Notes: a model not told the origin generated them from the letters alone. A stretch of DNA of 64,000 bases from Geitlerinema sp. S16 (GCA_011390275.1 JAABST010000002.1:1-64000), one strand, 5' to 3'; shown: positions 20,740-32,212, numbered from the stretch's first letter. Made by a program: numbers and translations.

Positions 20740-22458
20740 ATGACAGCGTATCGCTTTCACCAATCAATAATTCACCGAATGATGGCAGTTAACCCGGAAC
20801 AGAGCCCGAAAATTGACCCGGCGATCGCGTCGGCGCTGGTGACAGCGGCAGAAATGCAGGCGATCGAACAGCGCTGGTTTGACAGGGGGATGCCGGTGGC
20901 GGCGCTGATGGAAAAAGCGGCGATGGCGATCGCGCAGCGGATCATCGAGCTGGTGGGCGATGCAACCAGTTTAGGATCGCGCGGAATTGTCGTGCTGGCG
21001 GGGCCGGGTCACAATGGCGGCGATGCGATCGTGGTGGCGCGAGAGCTGTGGTTACGCGGGTATGCGATTGCGATTTATCAGCCATTTACACGCCTCAAAC
21101 CGCTGACGCAGCAACATGCGAGTTTTGCCGATTATCTCGATATTCCGCAGATTGAGACGCTTCAGGAGCTGGATCAGCAGATCGATCACAGTGTCGCGAT
21201 CGTTGATGGTCTATTTGGTTTTGGTCAAACCCGTGCGATGACCGGTGAGTTGGCAACCCTGATGGAACGAGTCAATCAGGCCAATTCGAGCCAAACCCTA
21301 CGGGTTGCGATCGATGTTCCTTCCGGGATTCATACAGACCACGGTGACGTGATTCGTGCGACCGATCCTCCCGTCAATCTGGGGCTAGAAGCCGCGATCA
21401 AAGCCGTAGGAATTGCCTTTCGCGCCGATGTGACGCTCTGCCTCGGTTTACGCAAACTGGGGCTACTCTGCGACGCCGCCCAGCCCTACGTTGGCCGCGT
21501 GGAACTGCTGCCGTTTGGCCTACGATCGGACGATATCGCCGCTATTTTTCCCGACGGTTTGCCCCAGCGTCGTTTTACGCCAACCGACGCGATCGCCGCC
21601 CTGGGTCTACCTCGATCGCCCCTAACGCACAAGTATAAAGAAGGCCATTTACTGTTAATTTGCGGCTCGCAGCGCTACATCGGGGCGGCGATGTTGGCCG
21701 GACTGGGCGCACGGGCGAGCGGAGTCGGGATGCTATCGATCGTTGTGCCGCGATCGCTCAAGCCGATCGTCGCCGCGCAATTGCCCGAAGCCGTGGTCAT
21801 GGCGGCCAAGGAAACCGACAACGGCGCGATCGCCACGCTGCCCGACGACTTTAACGACGAAACAATTTGGGCAAAATTCGACGCGATCGCCTGCGGTTGT
21901 GGCCTCACGCCGGAGCCGGTCGGCTTAATTCAACAGCTCATCGTTAAAGATTGCCCGCTGATTCTCGACGCCGATGCTCTCAACATCCTCGCCACCCTGC
22001 CGCCTTCGTTTCTCACCCGCAACGCGCCCACGATCCTGACGCCCCATCCCGGCGAATTTCGTCGCCTCTTGGGTCACCAAGCCGATCACGCCTCGATCGA
22101 TCTCATCCGCAAGGCCGCCCAACAGCGCCGCATGATCATCGTCCACAAAGGCGCACGCCCAGTTATTGCCGCCCCCGATCGACCCGTCACGCTGATCGAT
22201 GCGGGAACGCCGGGACTGGCGCGGGGCGGGTCTGGCGATGTGCTGACAGGATTGATGGGGGGCCTGGTGGCGACGGCAGCGCGGCAGGGGCGTGATCTCG
22301 TTGAAACCGTGGCGGCAGCGACCTGGTGGCACGCGGAGGGCGGGCGACGGGCGACACAGGCGCGATCGCAGTTGGGCGTGGATGGTACGACCTTGGCGGA
22401 GTTTATCAACCGGGCGATCGCAGAAAGTGTCGCCGACGAAACCGACGCTTTGCACTAG
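20740..22458 (+). CDS. nnrD/nnrE: Bifunctional NAD(P)H-hydrate epimerase / dehydratase
   Basis: VLAGPGHNGGDAIVVAREL (epimerase), GHLLLICGSQRYIGAAMLAG, LTPHPGEFRRLL, GTPGLARGGSGDVLTGLMGGL; start may be the ATG at 20779. Confidence 0.92.
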   Translation: MTAYRFHQSIIHRMMAVNPEQSPKIDPAIASALVTAAEMQAIEQRWFDRGMPVAALMEKAAMAIAQRIIELVGDATSLGSRGIVVLAGPGHNGGDAIVVARELWLRGYAIAIYQPFTRLKPLTQQHASFADYLDIPQIETLQELDQQIDHSVAIVDGLFGFGQTRAMTGELATLMERVNQANSSQTLRVAIDVPSGIHTDHGDVIRATDPPVNLGLEAAIKAVGIAFRADVTLCLGLRKLGLLCDAAQPYVGRVELLPFGLRSDDIAAIFPDGLPQRRFTPTDAIAALGLPRSPLTHKYKEGHLLLICGSQRYIGAAMLAGLGARASGVGMLSIVVPRSLKPIVAAQLPEAVVMAAKETDNGAIATLPDDFNDETIWAKFDAIACGCGLTPEPVGLIQQLIVKDCPLILDADALNILATLPPSFLTRNAPTILTPHPGEFRRLLGHQADHASIDLIRKAAQQRRMIIVHKGARPVIAAPDRPVTLIDAGTPGLARGGSGDVLTGLMGGLVATAARQGRDLVETVAAATWWHAEGGRRATQARSQLGVDGTTLAEFINRAIAESVADETDALH

Positions 22459-22596
22459 GAACAAGACAAAAGCGTTACTCGATTCAAATAATTGAAATCT
22501 CATTCGGTGAATCCAGCGTTTTGAGTTGCGATCGAAGCACGACCGTCGCCGGTTTTCCATATCGGCAGAGACCGCGTGCATGGTATCTTGAGGTGT

Positions 22597-22637
22597 TTCA
22601 AACCGGCTCGATCGCTCTTGAGATCAAGCCGGTTTTG
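22597..22637 (+). terminator. Probable terminator hairpin downstream of nnrD/E
   Basis: AAACCGGCTCGATCGCTCTTGAGATCAAGCCGGTTTT. Confidence 0.7.
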
Positions 22638-22783
22638 GGTTCGTTTTTTGCGTGGCGATCGCGCTTTCCCGCCCGATCATGACGACCGCGTACAATGTAG
22701 CCCTTTGCCGAGATCCGGCACGTCTTTTTAGACCAAACTCAAATTACAGAACAATCCCAGCGTAGAGTGCGAGAAGTCTCCCT

Positions 22784-24097
22784 ATGATCCACGAAGTCTT
22801 TATGCCTGCTCTCAGTTCCACCATGACCGAGGGCAAGATCGTCTCTTGGACGAAAGAGCCGGGAGACCAGGTCGAAAAAGGTGAAACGGTTGTCGTGGTC
22901 GAATCGGATAAAGCCGATATGGACGTCGAATCGTTTTATGCCGGAACCCTAGCTGCGATCGTTGTTCCGGCGGGTGGAACCGCAACGGTCGGTGCGCCGA
23001 TCGCGCTCTTGGCGGAGACCGAAGCGGAAATCGAAGAAGCCAAACAAAAAGCGGCAGCGCTCAGTTCTGGCAGCCCAGAGCCGTCCACACCGGAACCGGC
23101 GGTTCCAGCAGCGTCCGCCGTTCCCCCTAGCCCCGAAACTCCGGCAGTGACCGCAGCGACCACAGCCGCCAGTGGCCGCACAATCGCCTCACCCCGCGCC
23201 CGCAAGCTCGCCAAATCCCTCAAGGTTGACCTGGCAACGGTAAACGGTAGCGGCCCCCACGGTCGGATTGTTGCCGAGGATGTGCAGCTTGCTGCCGGTA
23301 AAACCCCGACGGCTCCCGTCGCAGTGCAAGCGCCCCTGTCCACGGTTCCGGCGGCCTTCAACGCTGCGCCGCTGGCGTCTGCAACACCGGCCACGGCAGC
23401 CGATATCGCGCTCAATGTCCCCGTCGCGCAACTGACGCCGCTGACGACAATGCAGCGCGTCGTCACCGACAACATGAACGTCAGCCTTGGCGTGCCGGTC
23501 TTCCGTGCGAGCTACACGATCACCACCGACGCTCTCGACGCGCTCTACAAAAAAATCAAGCCCAAGGGTGTCACCATGTCGGCGCTGCTGGCGAAAGCCG
23601 TAGCCGATACCCTGGTCGCCCATCCGCTGCTGAATACGAGCTACAGCTCCGAAGGCATCCGCTACCCCGACGGGATTAACATCGCGATGGCGGTGACGAT
23701 GCCCGATGGCGGTTTGATCACACCGGTACTCAAGGCCGCCGATCAGCAAGATATCTACTCGCTGTCGCGCACCTGGAAGGATCTGGTGGCCCGATCGCGC
23801 ACGAAACAGCTTCAGCCGGACGAGTACAACAGCGGCACGTTCACGATCTCGAATCTGGGTATGTTTGGTGTCGATAGCTTTGATGCCATCTTGCCGCCCG
23901 GTCAGGGTTCGATTCTGGCGATCGGCGCCTCGAAGCCCACTGTGGTCGCGAATGATGACGGTACGCTCGGTGTCAGTCGTCAAATGACGGTGAATATCAC
24001 CTGTGATCACCGCAATATCTACGGTGCGGATGCAGCAGCATTCCTCAAGGATCTCGCCGACACGATCGAAAACGATACGGCGTCCCTAACGCTTTAA
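22784..24097 (+). CDS. Dihydrolipoamide acetyltransferase (pyruvate dehydrogenase E2)
   Basis: Lipoyl domain VVVVESDKADMDVESF, peripheral subunit-binding region SPRARKLAKSLKVDL, catalytic MTVNITCDHRNIYGADAAAFLKDL. Confidence 0.95.
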   Translation: MIHEVFMPALSSTMTEGKIVSWTKEPGDQVEKGETVVVVESDKADMDVESFYAGTLAAIVVPAGGTATVGAPIALLAETEAEIEEAKQKAAALSSGSPEPSTPEPAVPAASAVPPSPETPAVTAATTAASGRTIASPRARKLAKSLKVDLATVNGSGPHGRIVAEDVQLAAGKTPTAPVAVQAPLSTVPAAFNAAPLASATPATAADIALNVPVAQLTPLTTMQRVVTDNMNVSLGVPVFRASYTITTDALDALYKKIKPKGVTMSALLAKAVADTLVAHPLLNTSYSSEGIRYPDGINIAMAVTMPDGGLITPVLKAADQQDIYSLSRTWKDLVARSRTKQLQPDEYNSGTFTISNLGMFGVDSFDAILPPGQGSILAIGASKPTVVANDDGTLGVSRQMTVNITCDHRNIYGADAAAFLKDLADTIENDTASLTL

Positions 24098-24135
24098 ATG
24101 TAGCTGAAAATCTCACAGCGCTCGGTTAGCCTCCG

Positions 24136-24181
24136 TTTCTAAAAAATCTCACGGTGATCGCGATCGCTGTGAGATTTTTTA
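24136..24181 (+). terminator. Terminator after E2 gene
   Basis: AAAAAATCTCACGGTGATCGCGATCGCTGTGAGATTTTTTAT. Confidence 0.8.
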
Positions 24182-24216
24182 TCGCATCAGCAGAATCGAG
24201 AGAATAAAAACGATGA

Positions 24217-25146
24217 TCACCGATTATCTTCGGTCTCTTGCGTCAAATTTGGCTCCGATGCTGGGTCGGCCTGATACACGCGAAAACCATTTCGGGTTTG
24301 CATCTTTGTTTGGTATAGCGCCGTATCCGCTCGCTGTAACAACAGCTCAACGCCATGCGCCAAATCCGGAATCATCGTCGCAACGCCGATCGAAACCGTG
24401 ACGCGATCACAGACCGGAGACGCCTGATGGGGAATTTGTTTCGCTGCTAACAATTCGAGTAAGTTCTGAGCCACAGCGATCGCCCCGTATTCATCGGTGT
24501 TGGGCAACACGATCGCAAGTTCCTCTCCGCCGTAGCGAGCGACAACATCGTCAGGCCGACGAACCGCTTCGAGAAAAATCTGTGCAACCTGGATTAAACA
24601 CTGGTCGCCAGCCGGATGACCGTAGTGATCATTGTAGAACTTGAAAAAATCGATATCGGCCATGAGTAATGACAAGGGCCTGTGATCGCGCCCCAAACGC
24701 AACCACTCCCGCTCAAGCACCGCATCGAGATAGCGCCGATTTGCAAGCTGGGTCAGCGGGTCAATGCGAACCAGGTGCTGTAGCTCACGCTGAGCCGCTT
24801 CGAGCTGTTGGTTGAGTTGACTAATTTCGTTATTGCGGTCTTGGAGTTCGCGGTAGCGGCGTTGCAGTTCGATTTCAATCTCGTCAGCGTGTTGCACAAT
24901 CATGTCATGCATGATTTTGAGATCGGATTGCTCTTGCTTCAGCTTCACGACCCGATGTTTTAAGCGTTGCAGCTCAGCCAGCAGTTCTGTTCGAGAAAGC
25001 TCATCCTCGGGCTTAGGCGAATCATTCATCCTGCTATGTTCTTCAGAGAAAGCCTGTGGATCGGGGCTTGAGCGGACGCGCGGCTCGGGTCTTCCGGCAT
25101 CAGCAGGAAGCCTGTGATTGCGGAAGGTAGGTTCATGATGGCTCAT
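24217..25146 (-). CDS. Diguanylate cyclase (GGDEF) with N-terminal coiled coil
   Basis: DPLTQLANRRYLDAVL, MADIDFFKFYNDHYGHPAGDQCL, VARYGGEELAIVLPNTD. Confidence 0.93.
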   Translation of the reverse strand: MSHHEPTFRNHRLPADAGRPEPRVRSSPDPQAFSEEHSRMNDSPKPEDELSRTELLAELQRLKHRVVKLKQEQSDLKIMHDMIVQHADEIEIELQRRYRELQDRNNEISQLNQQLEAAQRELQHLVRIDPLTQLANRRYLDAVLEREWLRLGRDHRPLSLLMADIDFFKFYNDHYGHPAGDQCLIQVAQIFLEAVRRPDDVVARYGGEELAIVLPNTDEYGAIAVAQNLLELLAAKQIPHQASPVCDRVTVSIGVATMIPDLAHGVELLLQRADTALYQTKMQTRNGFRVYQADPASEPNLTQETEDNR

Positions 25147-25367
25147 TCAAGCAAAAGGCGAGTGATCGAGAAAAATCTCAATCTCGTCCTCAACGAAGAG
25201 AGTTAGTCAAAGAGTCTTGGCGAGACGATCGTACTGTGCCAGCGCTGACGAAAGCTTATTGAGTGGTTGCAAACAACGCGCGAACCATCAAAATATTGTC
25301 ACAGTCGCGCAGCGGTAAAATGTCGTGCGCCATGAGTTTGATCATTGGATAGATTCCTGATACTAAA

Positions 25368-25946
25368 CTACACGCGATCGCCCTCCCAGTCGGGACACTC
25401 TTCATCTTCCCAACCATAGGGATGCATCGCACAAACCAGCAAGTGTTCGCCGTAGCGATAGCCATGATAGTGCTGGCAGCCCTGACAGGCGGGATACTGT
25501 TTGGCGGTTGGGCGCACGTGGGAAAGTGGCACGAACCAGTTTGGATCATTTTCGATATCGGGTGGATCAAAGGGCGAACTCGATCGCGAGTTAGACGGGT
25601 CTCGATCACCTGAATTGCTATCCTCTTCGCTGGACTCGTCTTCCCTGACATCAAGCAATACATCGATGAACGCATTAATTGACGTATCAATTGCTTGATC
25701 GCAGTCCTCTAGCCACGCTTCCAACTCGCCCAAGGCATGGTGTAGCTCCGGCGGAAGTAGCGGTTCCGCTTGAGCCGCGAACTCCGAGGCTGCCGTATCG
25801 ATCTCGTCCAGCGTCTCGATGAGCCAGCGATCGACCCGATCAATGGTGTCATCAAACTGCTGCCCAAACTGCTGTTCAAACTCAGAGGCAGCCTGATCGA
25901 TCGCCTGTTGTAACTGTTGCTGTAGCTCGTCGAACCAGTCGTTCAT
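25368..25946 (-). CDS. Hypothetical acidic protein with C-terminal Cys/His motif
   Basis: 192 aa; ACQGCQHYHGYRYGEHLLVCAMHPYGWEDEECPDW. Confidence 0.65.
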   Translation of the reverse strand: MNDWFDELQQQLQQAIDQAASEFEQQFGQQFDDTIDRVDRWLIETLDEIDTAASEFAAQAEPLLPPELHHALGELEAWLEDCDQAIDTSINAFIDVLLDVREDESSEEDSNSGDRDPSNSRSSSPFDPPDIENDPNWFVPLSHVRPTAKQYPACQGCQHYHGYRYGEHLLVCAMHPYGWEDEECPDWEGDRV

Positions 25947-26143
25947 GACTGCCCCCGTTTGGCTGCGTATATAGCGTACGTTTCAATTTCGTTTTGATCG
26001 AAATGGCCGATGTGCAGATCGCGATGGTCAGCCTTTCGCTCAAAACTCCGTGCTTCACCTTTTTATTTAACGTTGTGATTTAACGTTGTACTGAGAGGCT
26101 TTGAGAACAGACTATCATTGCTGTCTCGACTCTACGGACTGGA

Positions 26144-26635
26144 TTAGCGATCGCGACGCAACCGCTTTAGCTCTTCCTTCAACACTGCAACCTGATCGTG
26201 AAGATCGCTGATCGAGGTTTCTGCGTTAATGTCTGGATCAGGCGATGGGCGTTTGGAACCGGTGTCGGCAGTGGTGGACGGCGTCGGCTCTTCATCATCA
26301 TCGAGAATTTCAATGCGGCGCGGCTCCTTCGGGATATCCGCCGGACGCTCCGCCTTCTGGTTAGCTGAGGATGTCGCGCGATCGACTTGCGACGCCGCCT
26401 GAGACGCCTGATCCATCGCTTGCGAGGCTGCTTCCTTTCCCTGCTGCATCACATCATCCACAAAGCGCCGCGCTTCCTCTGCCGTCATCTCGCCCCGTGC
26501 GACCAGCTCATCGGCTAATTTTTGAGCCCGCTCCTGTAGTTCACCAAAGCGTCCGCTCGCCTGTTCACTGGCATAGGACGCCAAACCGACCCCTAAGTAG
26601 AAGGCCTTTTGCATCATGTCTCCGAATCCCGGCAT
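26144..26635 (-). CDS. Phasin-like / hypothetical protein
   Basis: Coiled-coil, Ala-rich 163 aa: QKLADELVARGEMTAEEARRFVDDVMQQG. Confidence 0.6.
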   Translation of the reverse strand: MPGFGDMMQKAFYLGVGLASYASEQASGRFGELQERAQKLADELVARGEMTAEEARRFVDDVMQQGKEAASQAMDQASQAASQVDRATSSANQKAERPADIPKEPRRIEILDDDEEPTPSTTADTGSKRPSPDPDINAETSISDLHDQVAVLKEELKRLRRDR

Positions 26636-26885
26636 GGTTTTTATCTCCTGATATTTGATGGGATCTATGCGTTTGGTGCGGGTCGAGCCGAGTCGAGCCG
26701 ATATCGTGCGCTTGTCCTAGTTATAGTCCAGCTTTTGAACGCGATCGAGTCCGAAAAACCGCCCATTTCATTTATCTCCACGACGAAAGGTCTGCGCGAC
26801 GAAATCCGAAATCGGACTATTCTAAGCTAGATGCGATCTACTCTGTCCGATGGCGTTTTTCTTTATGGTTTGCCCAATCTCCTTA

Positions 26886-29497
26886 ATGCCTTCAGGATTT
26901 ACGATCGCTGAGTCTGCGGCGGTCTCGCGCGAGGTGGTGATTCTCGATTGAAACGTCAACGATCTCGCAATGCTGCTCGCGGGTTTACAGCCGGGAGTTA
27001 ACGCCCATGTACTAGATCCAAATCGTGACGGGGTGGCGCAGATCTCAGAGATTTTGCGGCGGGAGGTCAGAACGGGGGGTGGCCGATCGGTGACGATCGT
27101 TGCTCACGGATATGCGGGCGGGGTGCAGCTTGGGGCGGGGACGCTGAAATGGGGAAATATCGATCGATACAAAGCCGAGTTATCGGAATGGTTCGCCGAT
27201 GCTGAAGCGACCGGGATTAACGCCCACCTGACGCTACTAAGCTGCAATGTTGCCGCCGGGAAGACCGGGGTGGAATTTGTCGAAACCCTGGGCGCATACA
27301 CCGTAAGGTAAGCGCGAGTGCGCATCCGGTGGGGGCGGGCTGGTGGCCATCGGAGGCCGATCGCGTGTTCCGGCGATCGACCCGTCAACGCTACACCGCG
27401 ACGCTCGCTCTCCAGCTTCAGTCTGTTTTTACGGAGGGTCTTGATAGCATTGACGGCTTACAGGGCGCGTCAGCCATTGCCATCAGTCCCGACGGGCGAC
27501 AGGTGTTTGTGACCGGTCAATCGGATAGTGCATTGACGATTTTTGATCGCGATCTCATCACCGGTGACGTTCTATTGGCAGAGACCCTCCGCGACAATCA
27601 AGGCAGTGTCGATGGTCTGGGTTGTACGTCCGGGGTTGCGATCAGTCCCGATGGTCAACAGGTGTTCGTCACCGGTCAGGGGGACAATGGCTTTGCGGTG
27701 TTCGATCGCAATGTAGCCACCGGCGCTCTAAGCTTTCGGCAATCTTTCCTCTCCTTCAGCGGTTTGGGGGGAGCCTCCAGCATCGCTGTGAGTCCCGATG
27801 GTCAACAGGTGTTTGTCACCGGACAGTCTGATGATGCGCTGGTGGCCTTTGACCGCAATCTCAGCACGGGCGATCTCACCCTGCGGGGGTCTTGGCAGGA
27901 TGGTTTCGGGAGCGTGGATGGCTTGGATGGAGCGGCACAGGTTACGGTCAGCCCGGATGGTCGGCAGGTGATGGTCACGGGTCGAATTGACGATGCGATC
28001 GCGGTGTTCGATCGCAATGCCACCACTGGCGATCTGATATTTCGCACGTCATTCAAGGATAACCCGTCTGGATTTGACGGCCTCGATGGTGCGTTTGGCC
28101 TGGATATCAGTGCTGACGGTCAGCAGGTATTCGTTACGGGTCAAGCTGACAATGCGATCGCGGTGTTCGATCGTAATGCCGCCACCGGCGATCTCAGCTT
28201 TCGCACGGCGTTACAAAATGGTCAAAACGGTGTCGAGGGTCTGGGGGGCGTCTCGGATGTGGCGGTCAGTCCCGACGGCCAAACGGTGTATGCGGCGGCT
28301 CAATTTAATTCTGCTTCTGCCATTTTCGATCGCGATGCGCTCACGGGGGCACTGACCTTTCAAGGCTCGTTTGGCGATGCCACCCTGGGTCTCGATAGCT
28401 TAACTGGGCTAGCGGTCAGCTCCGACAATCGGCAGGTTTTCGTCACCAGTCAGTTCCGCAATACCGTCGGGGTCTATCGTTCGGGGTTGCAGACACCCAA
28501 TGGCACGATCGTCATTAATAATATTGCCGAAACCCTGCGCGTGTTTGAAGGAGTCAGTACCGATCGCTATGAACTCCGCCTCGGCACGCAGCCTGCGACA
28601 GCGGTTGAGATCGCGATCGCGGCGTCCACGGGCGTGCAAACCGAGCCGAGCCGCGTCACCTTTACCCCAGAAAATTGGGATAGCCCCCAGACGATTACCG
28701 TCTTCGCGCCCGACGATACCGACCCCACCGGCGATCGCCTCGCCACTCTGTCCCACACCGTCACCAGCGCCGATTTGGGTTTCGACTCGCTGGCCATTAC
28801 CGATCTCGCGGTTCAGATTATTGATGACGATCGCCTCGATGGGGCGACCGATCTCGGCCTGGATGTGACCCTCGCCGCCAGCGATCTCGTCAGCCTGAGT
28901 GACGGTAACGATCGACTCCAAGCGTCGGATGCCGCCGACTATGTTTATGGATTTGGTGGTAACGATATTTTGCTCGGGCGCGGTGGTGGCGATCAGCTTT
29001 ATGGCGGATCGGGCGATGATTTTCTCAGCGGCGACGCCTTTCCCAGTACGCTGCTGGGCGAGAGCGATCGGGATAACTCCACCGATCTGCTGTGGGGTGG
29101 GGCGGGTGATGATTTCCTCTGGGGTGGCGGTGGTCGCGATTTGCTGTTTGGTCAGCGAGGCAACGATCAGCTTGAGGGCGGAGACGGTGACGATATCCTG
29201 AGCGGTGGCGCGGGCAATGATGAACTATCCGGTGGCGCGGGTGATGATCTGCTGATCCTGAGCGTGGGCGACGGGGACGATATTGTGATTTTGGGGGCGG
29301 GGTTGGGTCGCGATACGATCGAGGGATTTTCGCCCGTGAGCGATCGGTTTAATTTGATCGGTGGCCTCGATTACGATCGTTTGAGTCTGATTGCGATCGA
29401 TCGATCAACGGCGATTATCGACACGCAAAGCGGCTAAACCTTAGCAATTTTGACCAATACCTCACCGGACAGCCTACGAGAGATTATATTTTTCTGA
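26886..29497 (+). pseudogene. DUF4347 - beta-propeller - RTX-type calcium-binding protein, disrupted
   Basis: In-frame TGA at 26949; frame change near 27311; TAA at 29435 followed by in-frame TLAILTNTSPDSLREIIFF; LTLLSCNVAAGKTGVEFVETLGA, repeated VAVSPDGQQVFVTGQ, GGAGDDFLWGGGGRDLLFGQRGNDQLEGGDGDD. Confidence 0.8.
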
Positions 29498-29500
29498 TTT

Positions 29501-30540
29501 TTGCGACTTTCCTCTCGTTTTTACATCTCATTCTGCTCGCGTTGTATTGTCCTTGACGATCGCGCAATCCCCGTCTCCCGCGACACCCTCCTGCAAACCG
29601 CGAGCAGCCTACGCAGCCATCTCGTCACCTATCGCCTGCGGCGGCTTGGTCAACATACGGTCTACGCCCAGCAGCTTTACGACGGCTGATCGCACCCCTA
29701 CGCGAACAACTCGACGCGCAGGGCATCGACACACTCTTGTTTTCGCTCGATCGCGTCCTCCGCAGCCTACCGCTCGCCACACTCTACGACGGCGATCGCT
29801 ACCTGATCGAAACCACCGCGATCGGGCTTTTGTCCAGCATCAACCTCGTGGACTTCCGCCAGCGCAACCTCGATACCTCCGCTGTCATGGCGATGGGAGC
29901 CTCCGAGTTCGCGACCCAGGCTGCACTCCCGGCGGTTCCCTACGAAATCGAGCTGGTGAGCCAGATTAGCAACGGGCGTAGCTTTCTCGATGGCGAATTT
30001 ACCTTCGATCGCCTCATTGACGAACGCGACGATGCACCGCTGCCGATTTTGCATCTGGCGACCCATGCCGAGTTTGTCGAGGGTGATTTTGCCAATTCTT
30101 ACATCCAGCTTTGGGATCGGCGGCTGCAACTGGATGAAATTCGCACGCTGAGTTTGAACGATCCGCTGTTAGAGCTGATGGTGTTGAGCGCCTGTCAGAC
30201 GGCGGTGGGTAGTGAGGATGCGGAACTTGGGTTTGCGGGCATGGCGGTAAAGGCGGGCATCAAAACGGCGATCGCCAGCCTTTGGTATGTCAGCGATACG
30301 GGGACGCTGGGGCTGATGAGTCAGTTTTATCCGCTGCTCCAAACCGCGCCGACGCGGGCGGTGGCGCTACAGCGGGCGCAGATCGCGATGTTGCGCGGCG
30401 AGGTACGGATCGAGAACGGGGCGATCGTTGGTTTAGGCGAGTCGTTCCCACTGCCCGACAGTTTGGCCGATTCCTCTAGCCCAGATCTGACTAATCCGTA
30501 TTACTGGTCAGCGTTTACGCTGATCGGTAGCCCGTGGTAA
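29501..30540 (+). pseudogene. CHAT-domain protein remnant, N-terminally truncated and frameshifted
   Basis: Frame 2 VLDDRAIPVSRDTLLQTASSLRSHLVTYRLRRLGQHTVYAQQLYDG continues after ~29685 in frame 1 as LIAPLREQLDAQGIDTLLFSLDRVLRSLPLATLYDG...LHLATHAEF...LMVLSACQTAVG. Confidence 0.8.
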
Positions 30541-30571
30541 GTCCTGATTCATCACCGCCGATCGGGTCACC

Positions 30572-32083
30572 CTAGCTCGCCGGGGTAAAAATATCGGTGG
30601 TGAAACTGCCGTGCAGACCATAGGGAATGTGATACGGCAAATTGAGCTTGGCGATCGCCCCCGCTTCGATATTTTGAGCATCAAGGATGTGTAACGATGA
30701 GCGATGACGATCGGCCTCATACACCAACACCAACACCCAGCCATCATCCTCCGCCATGCCACCCGGACGCGGCACAAACACCGGCTCGCCCGTAAATCCA
30801 CGCGGCGCAACGCTGTAGATTTTGCGACCAATTTGACCATCTTCAGCCCCTAAATCAAGCTTGATCACGGCTTGTAGGGGAGCGTTGCCGCTGGTTTGAT
30901 CGGTGGCTCCACTGTAGAGGTAGCGATAGGAACGACCGACGCGATCGGGGTGGAGCGTGGGAAATTCGCAGCAGCGCGATTCGATCACGGTGCGGCTGAC
31001 CTGGCCGGTGGTGCGATCAATCCGAAACCGCCAGAGTTCGCCAGCGGGTAGCGCGTCAAAATCCACATCGAGAAAGCTCGTGTTTTCCTCCACCGTCGGG
31101 AAGTTGGTGTAACAGATCGAGTCGAGAATGACTTCATCGCCCGATTCCCAGGCGTTGGCGTGGTGGAAGATAAAACACGCTTCAGTTTCGTAGACTTCCG
31201 GTGCGCCGCCGTCACGCGGCAAAAGGTAGATTTGGGTGGGCGATTTGGGATCAAATTTGATGCACGCTCCCGCTCCACTGAAACCGAGCAGCATGGGGAG
31301 TGGATTAAACGTCACCGGATTTTGGCAAAAAATGCTGTAACTCGGCGTGATCGCCATATCGTGCATGAAGGCAAAACCGGGAATCGATCGCGCGTGACGA
31401 CGCAGCAACGTACCATCGGGCGCAAATTCGTAGGTATTGATCGTGCTCGATAGACCGGCTTTAATGCCAAAGTTCACCAGGCAGGGCTGACCGCCATCGG
31501 CGACACAGGCTGGGTCGATGCGGGGATGCGCCGCGAATTCCGCACCGGGCGCGAGTGTGCCATCGAGATCTTCGATGCCGATCGTCTCTAGCGTGTGGGG
31601 ATCAAGGCGGTGCGGCTGCGATCCTTCCCACAGGGCGAGCAGTTTTTCGCCCCAGTAAATCACGTTCGTGTTCGCAATATTTTTAAAGTTGGTATCGAAA
31701 ATATTTGCCAGCCAGCCGCCCGGTTTCTGTGTGCCAAACACGCCGCGATAGAGCGGCTTTCCGGCTTTTTGCTCGGCCACGAATCCTGCTGTTTGGACGT
31801 AGCGATTTTGAAAATGGGCGCGTCCGTCCGTGAAGGCGATCGCATTGATCATGCCGTCGCCGTCGAAGGGATGGGCGATCGGTGTGCCGCCGATGTCGAG
31901 TAAACCGGGGCCATTGCGAAAAAATGTACCGTTCAGCTCGGGCGGGATCGTCCCCTCGATGTCAGAATCACTCAGCCACTGCGCGGATTCTTGACGCTGG
32001 GACTGATAGCCACGCCGCCAATCGTCGCGACTGTAGCGATTTTGATCTGAGCTGATGGAGGCGGGTGTGGTAGTCACGATCAA
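30572..32083 (-). CDS. Carotenoid oxygenase (RPE65/CCD family)
   Basis: GTFFRNGPGLLDIGGTPIAHPFDGDGMINAIAF, FMHDMAITPSYSIF, FIFHHANAWESGDEVILD, FVPRPGGMAEDDGWVLVLVYE. Confidence 0.93.
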   Translation of the reverse strand: MIVTTTPASISSDQNRYSRDDWRRGYQSQRQESAQWLSDSDIEGTIPPELNGTFFRNGPGLLDIGGTPIAHPFDGDGMINAIAFTDGRAHFQNRYVQTAGFVAEQKAGKPLYRGVFGTQKPGGWLANIFDTNFKNIANTNVIYWGEKLLALWEGSQPHRLDPHTLETIGIEDLDGTLAPGAEFAAHPRIDPACVADGGQPCLVNFGIKAGLSSTINTYEFAPDGTLLRRHARSIPGFAFMHDMAITPSYSIFCQNPVTFNPLPMLLGFSGAGACIKFDPKSPTQIYLLPRDGGAPEVYETEACFIFHHANAWESGDEVILDSICYTNFPTVEENTSFLDVDFDALPAGELWRFRIDRTTGQVSRTVIESRCCEFPTLHPDRVGRSYRYLYSGATDQTSGNAPLQAVIKLDLGAEDGQIGRKIYSVAPRGFTGEPVFVPRPGGMAEDDGWVLVLVYEADRHRSSLHILDAQNIEAGAIAKLNLPYHIPYGLHGSFTTDIFTPAS

Positions 32084-32163
32084 TAGCGGCGAATGCGGCG
32101 ACGAAGTGTAAATCTAGTTTTATCTTAACGTTTTGTATCGAAGTGTTAAGCGACCTTCAACTA

Positions 32164-32212
32164 CATCAATTCAAAAACTCCCCCAAACAATCTGAATGGG
32201 GGAGTTTTTGAG
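32164..32212. terminator. Intergenic terminator-like hairpin
   Basis: CAAAAACTCCCCCAAACAATCTGAATGGGGGAGTTTTTG. Confidence 0.75.

Noticed and set aside
27329-29437. Programmed frameshift/readthrough linking DUF4347 to the propeller
   Set aside because: No slippery site seen, and two additional in-frame stops make decay the simpler explanation
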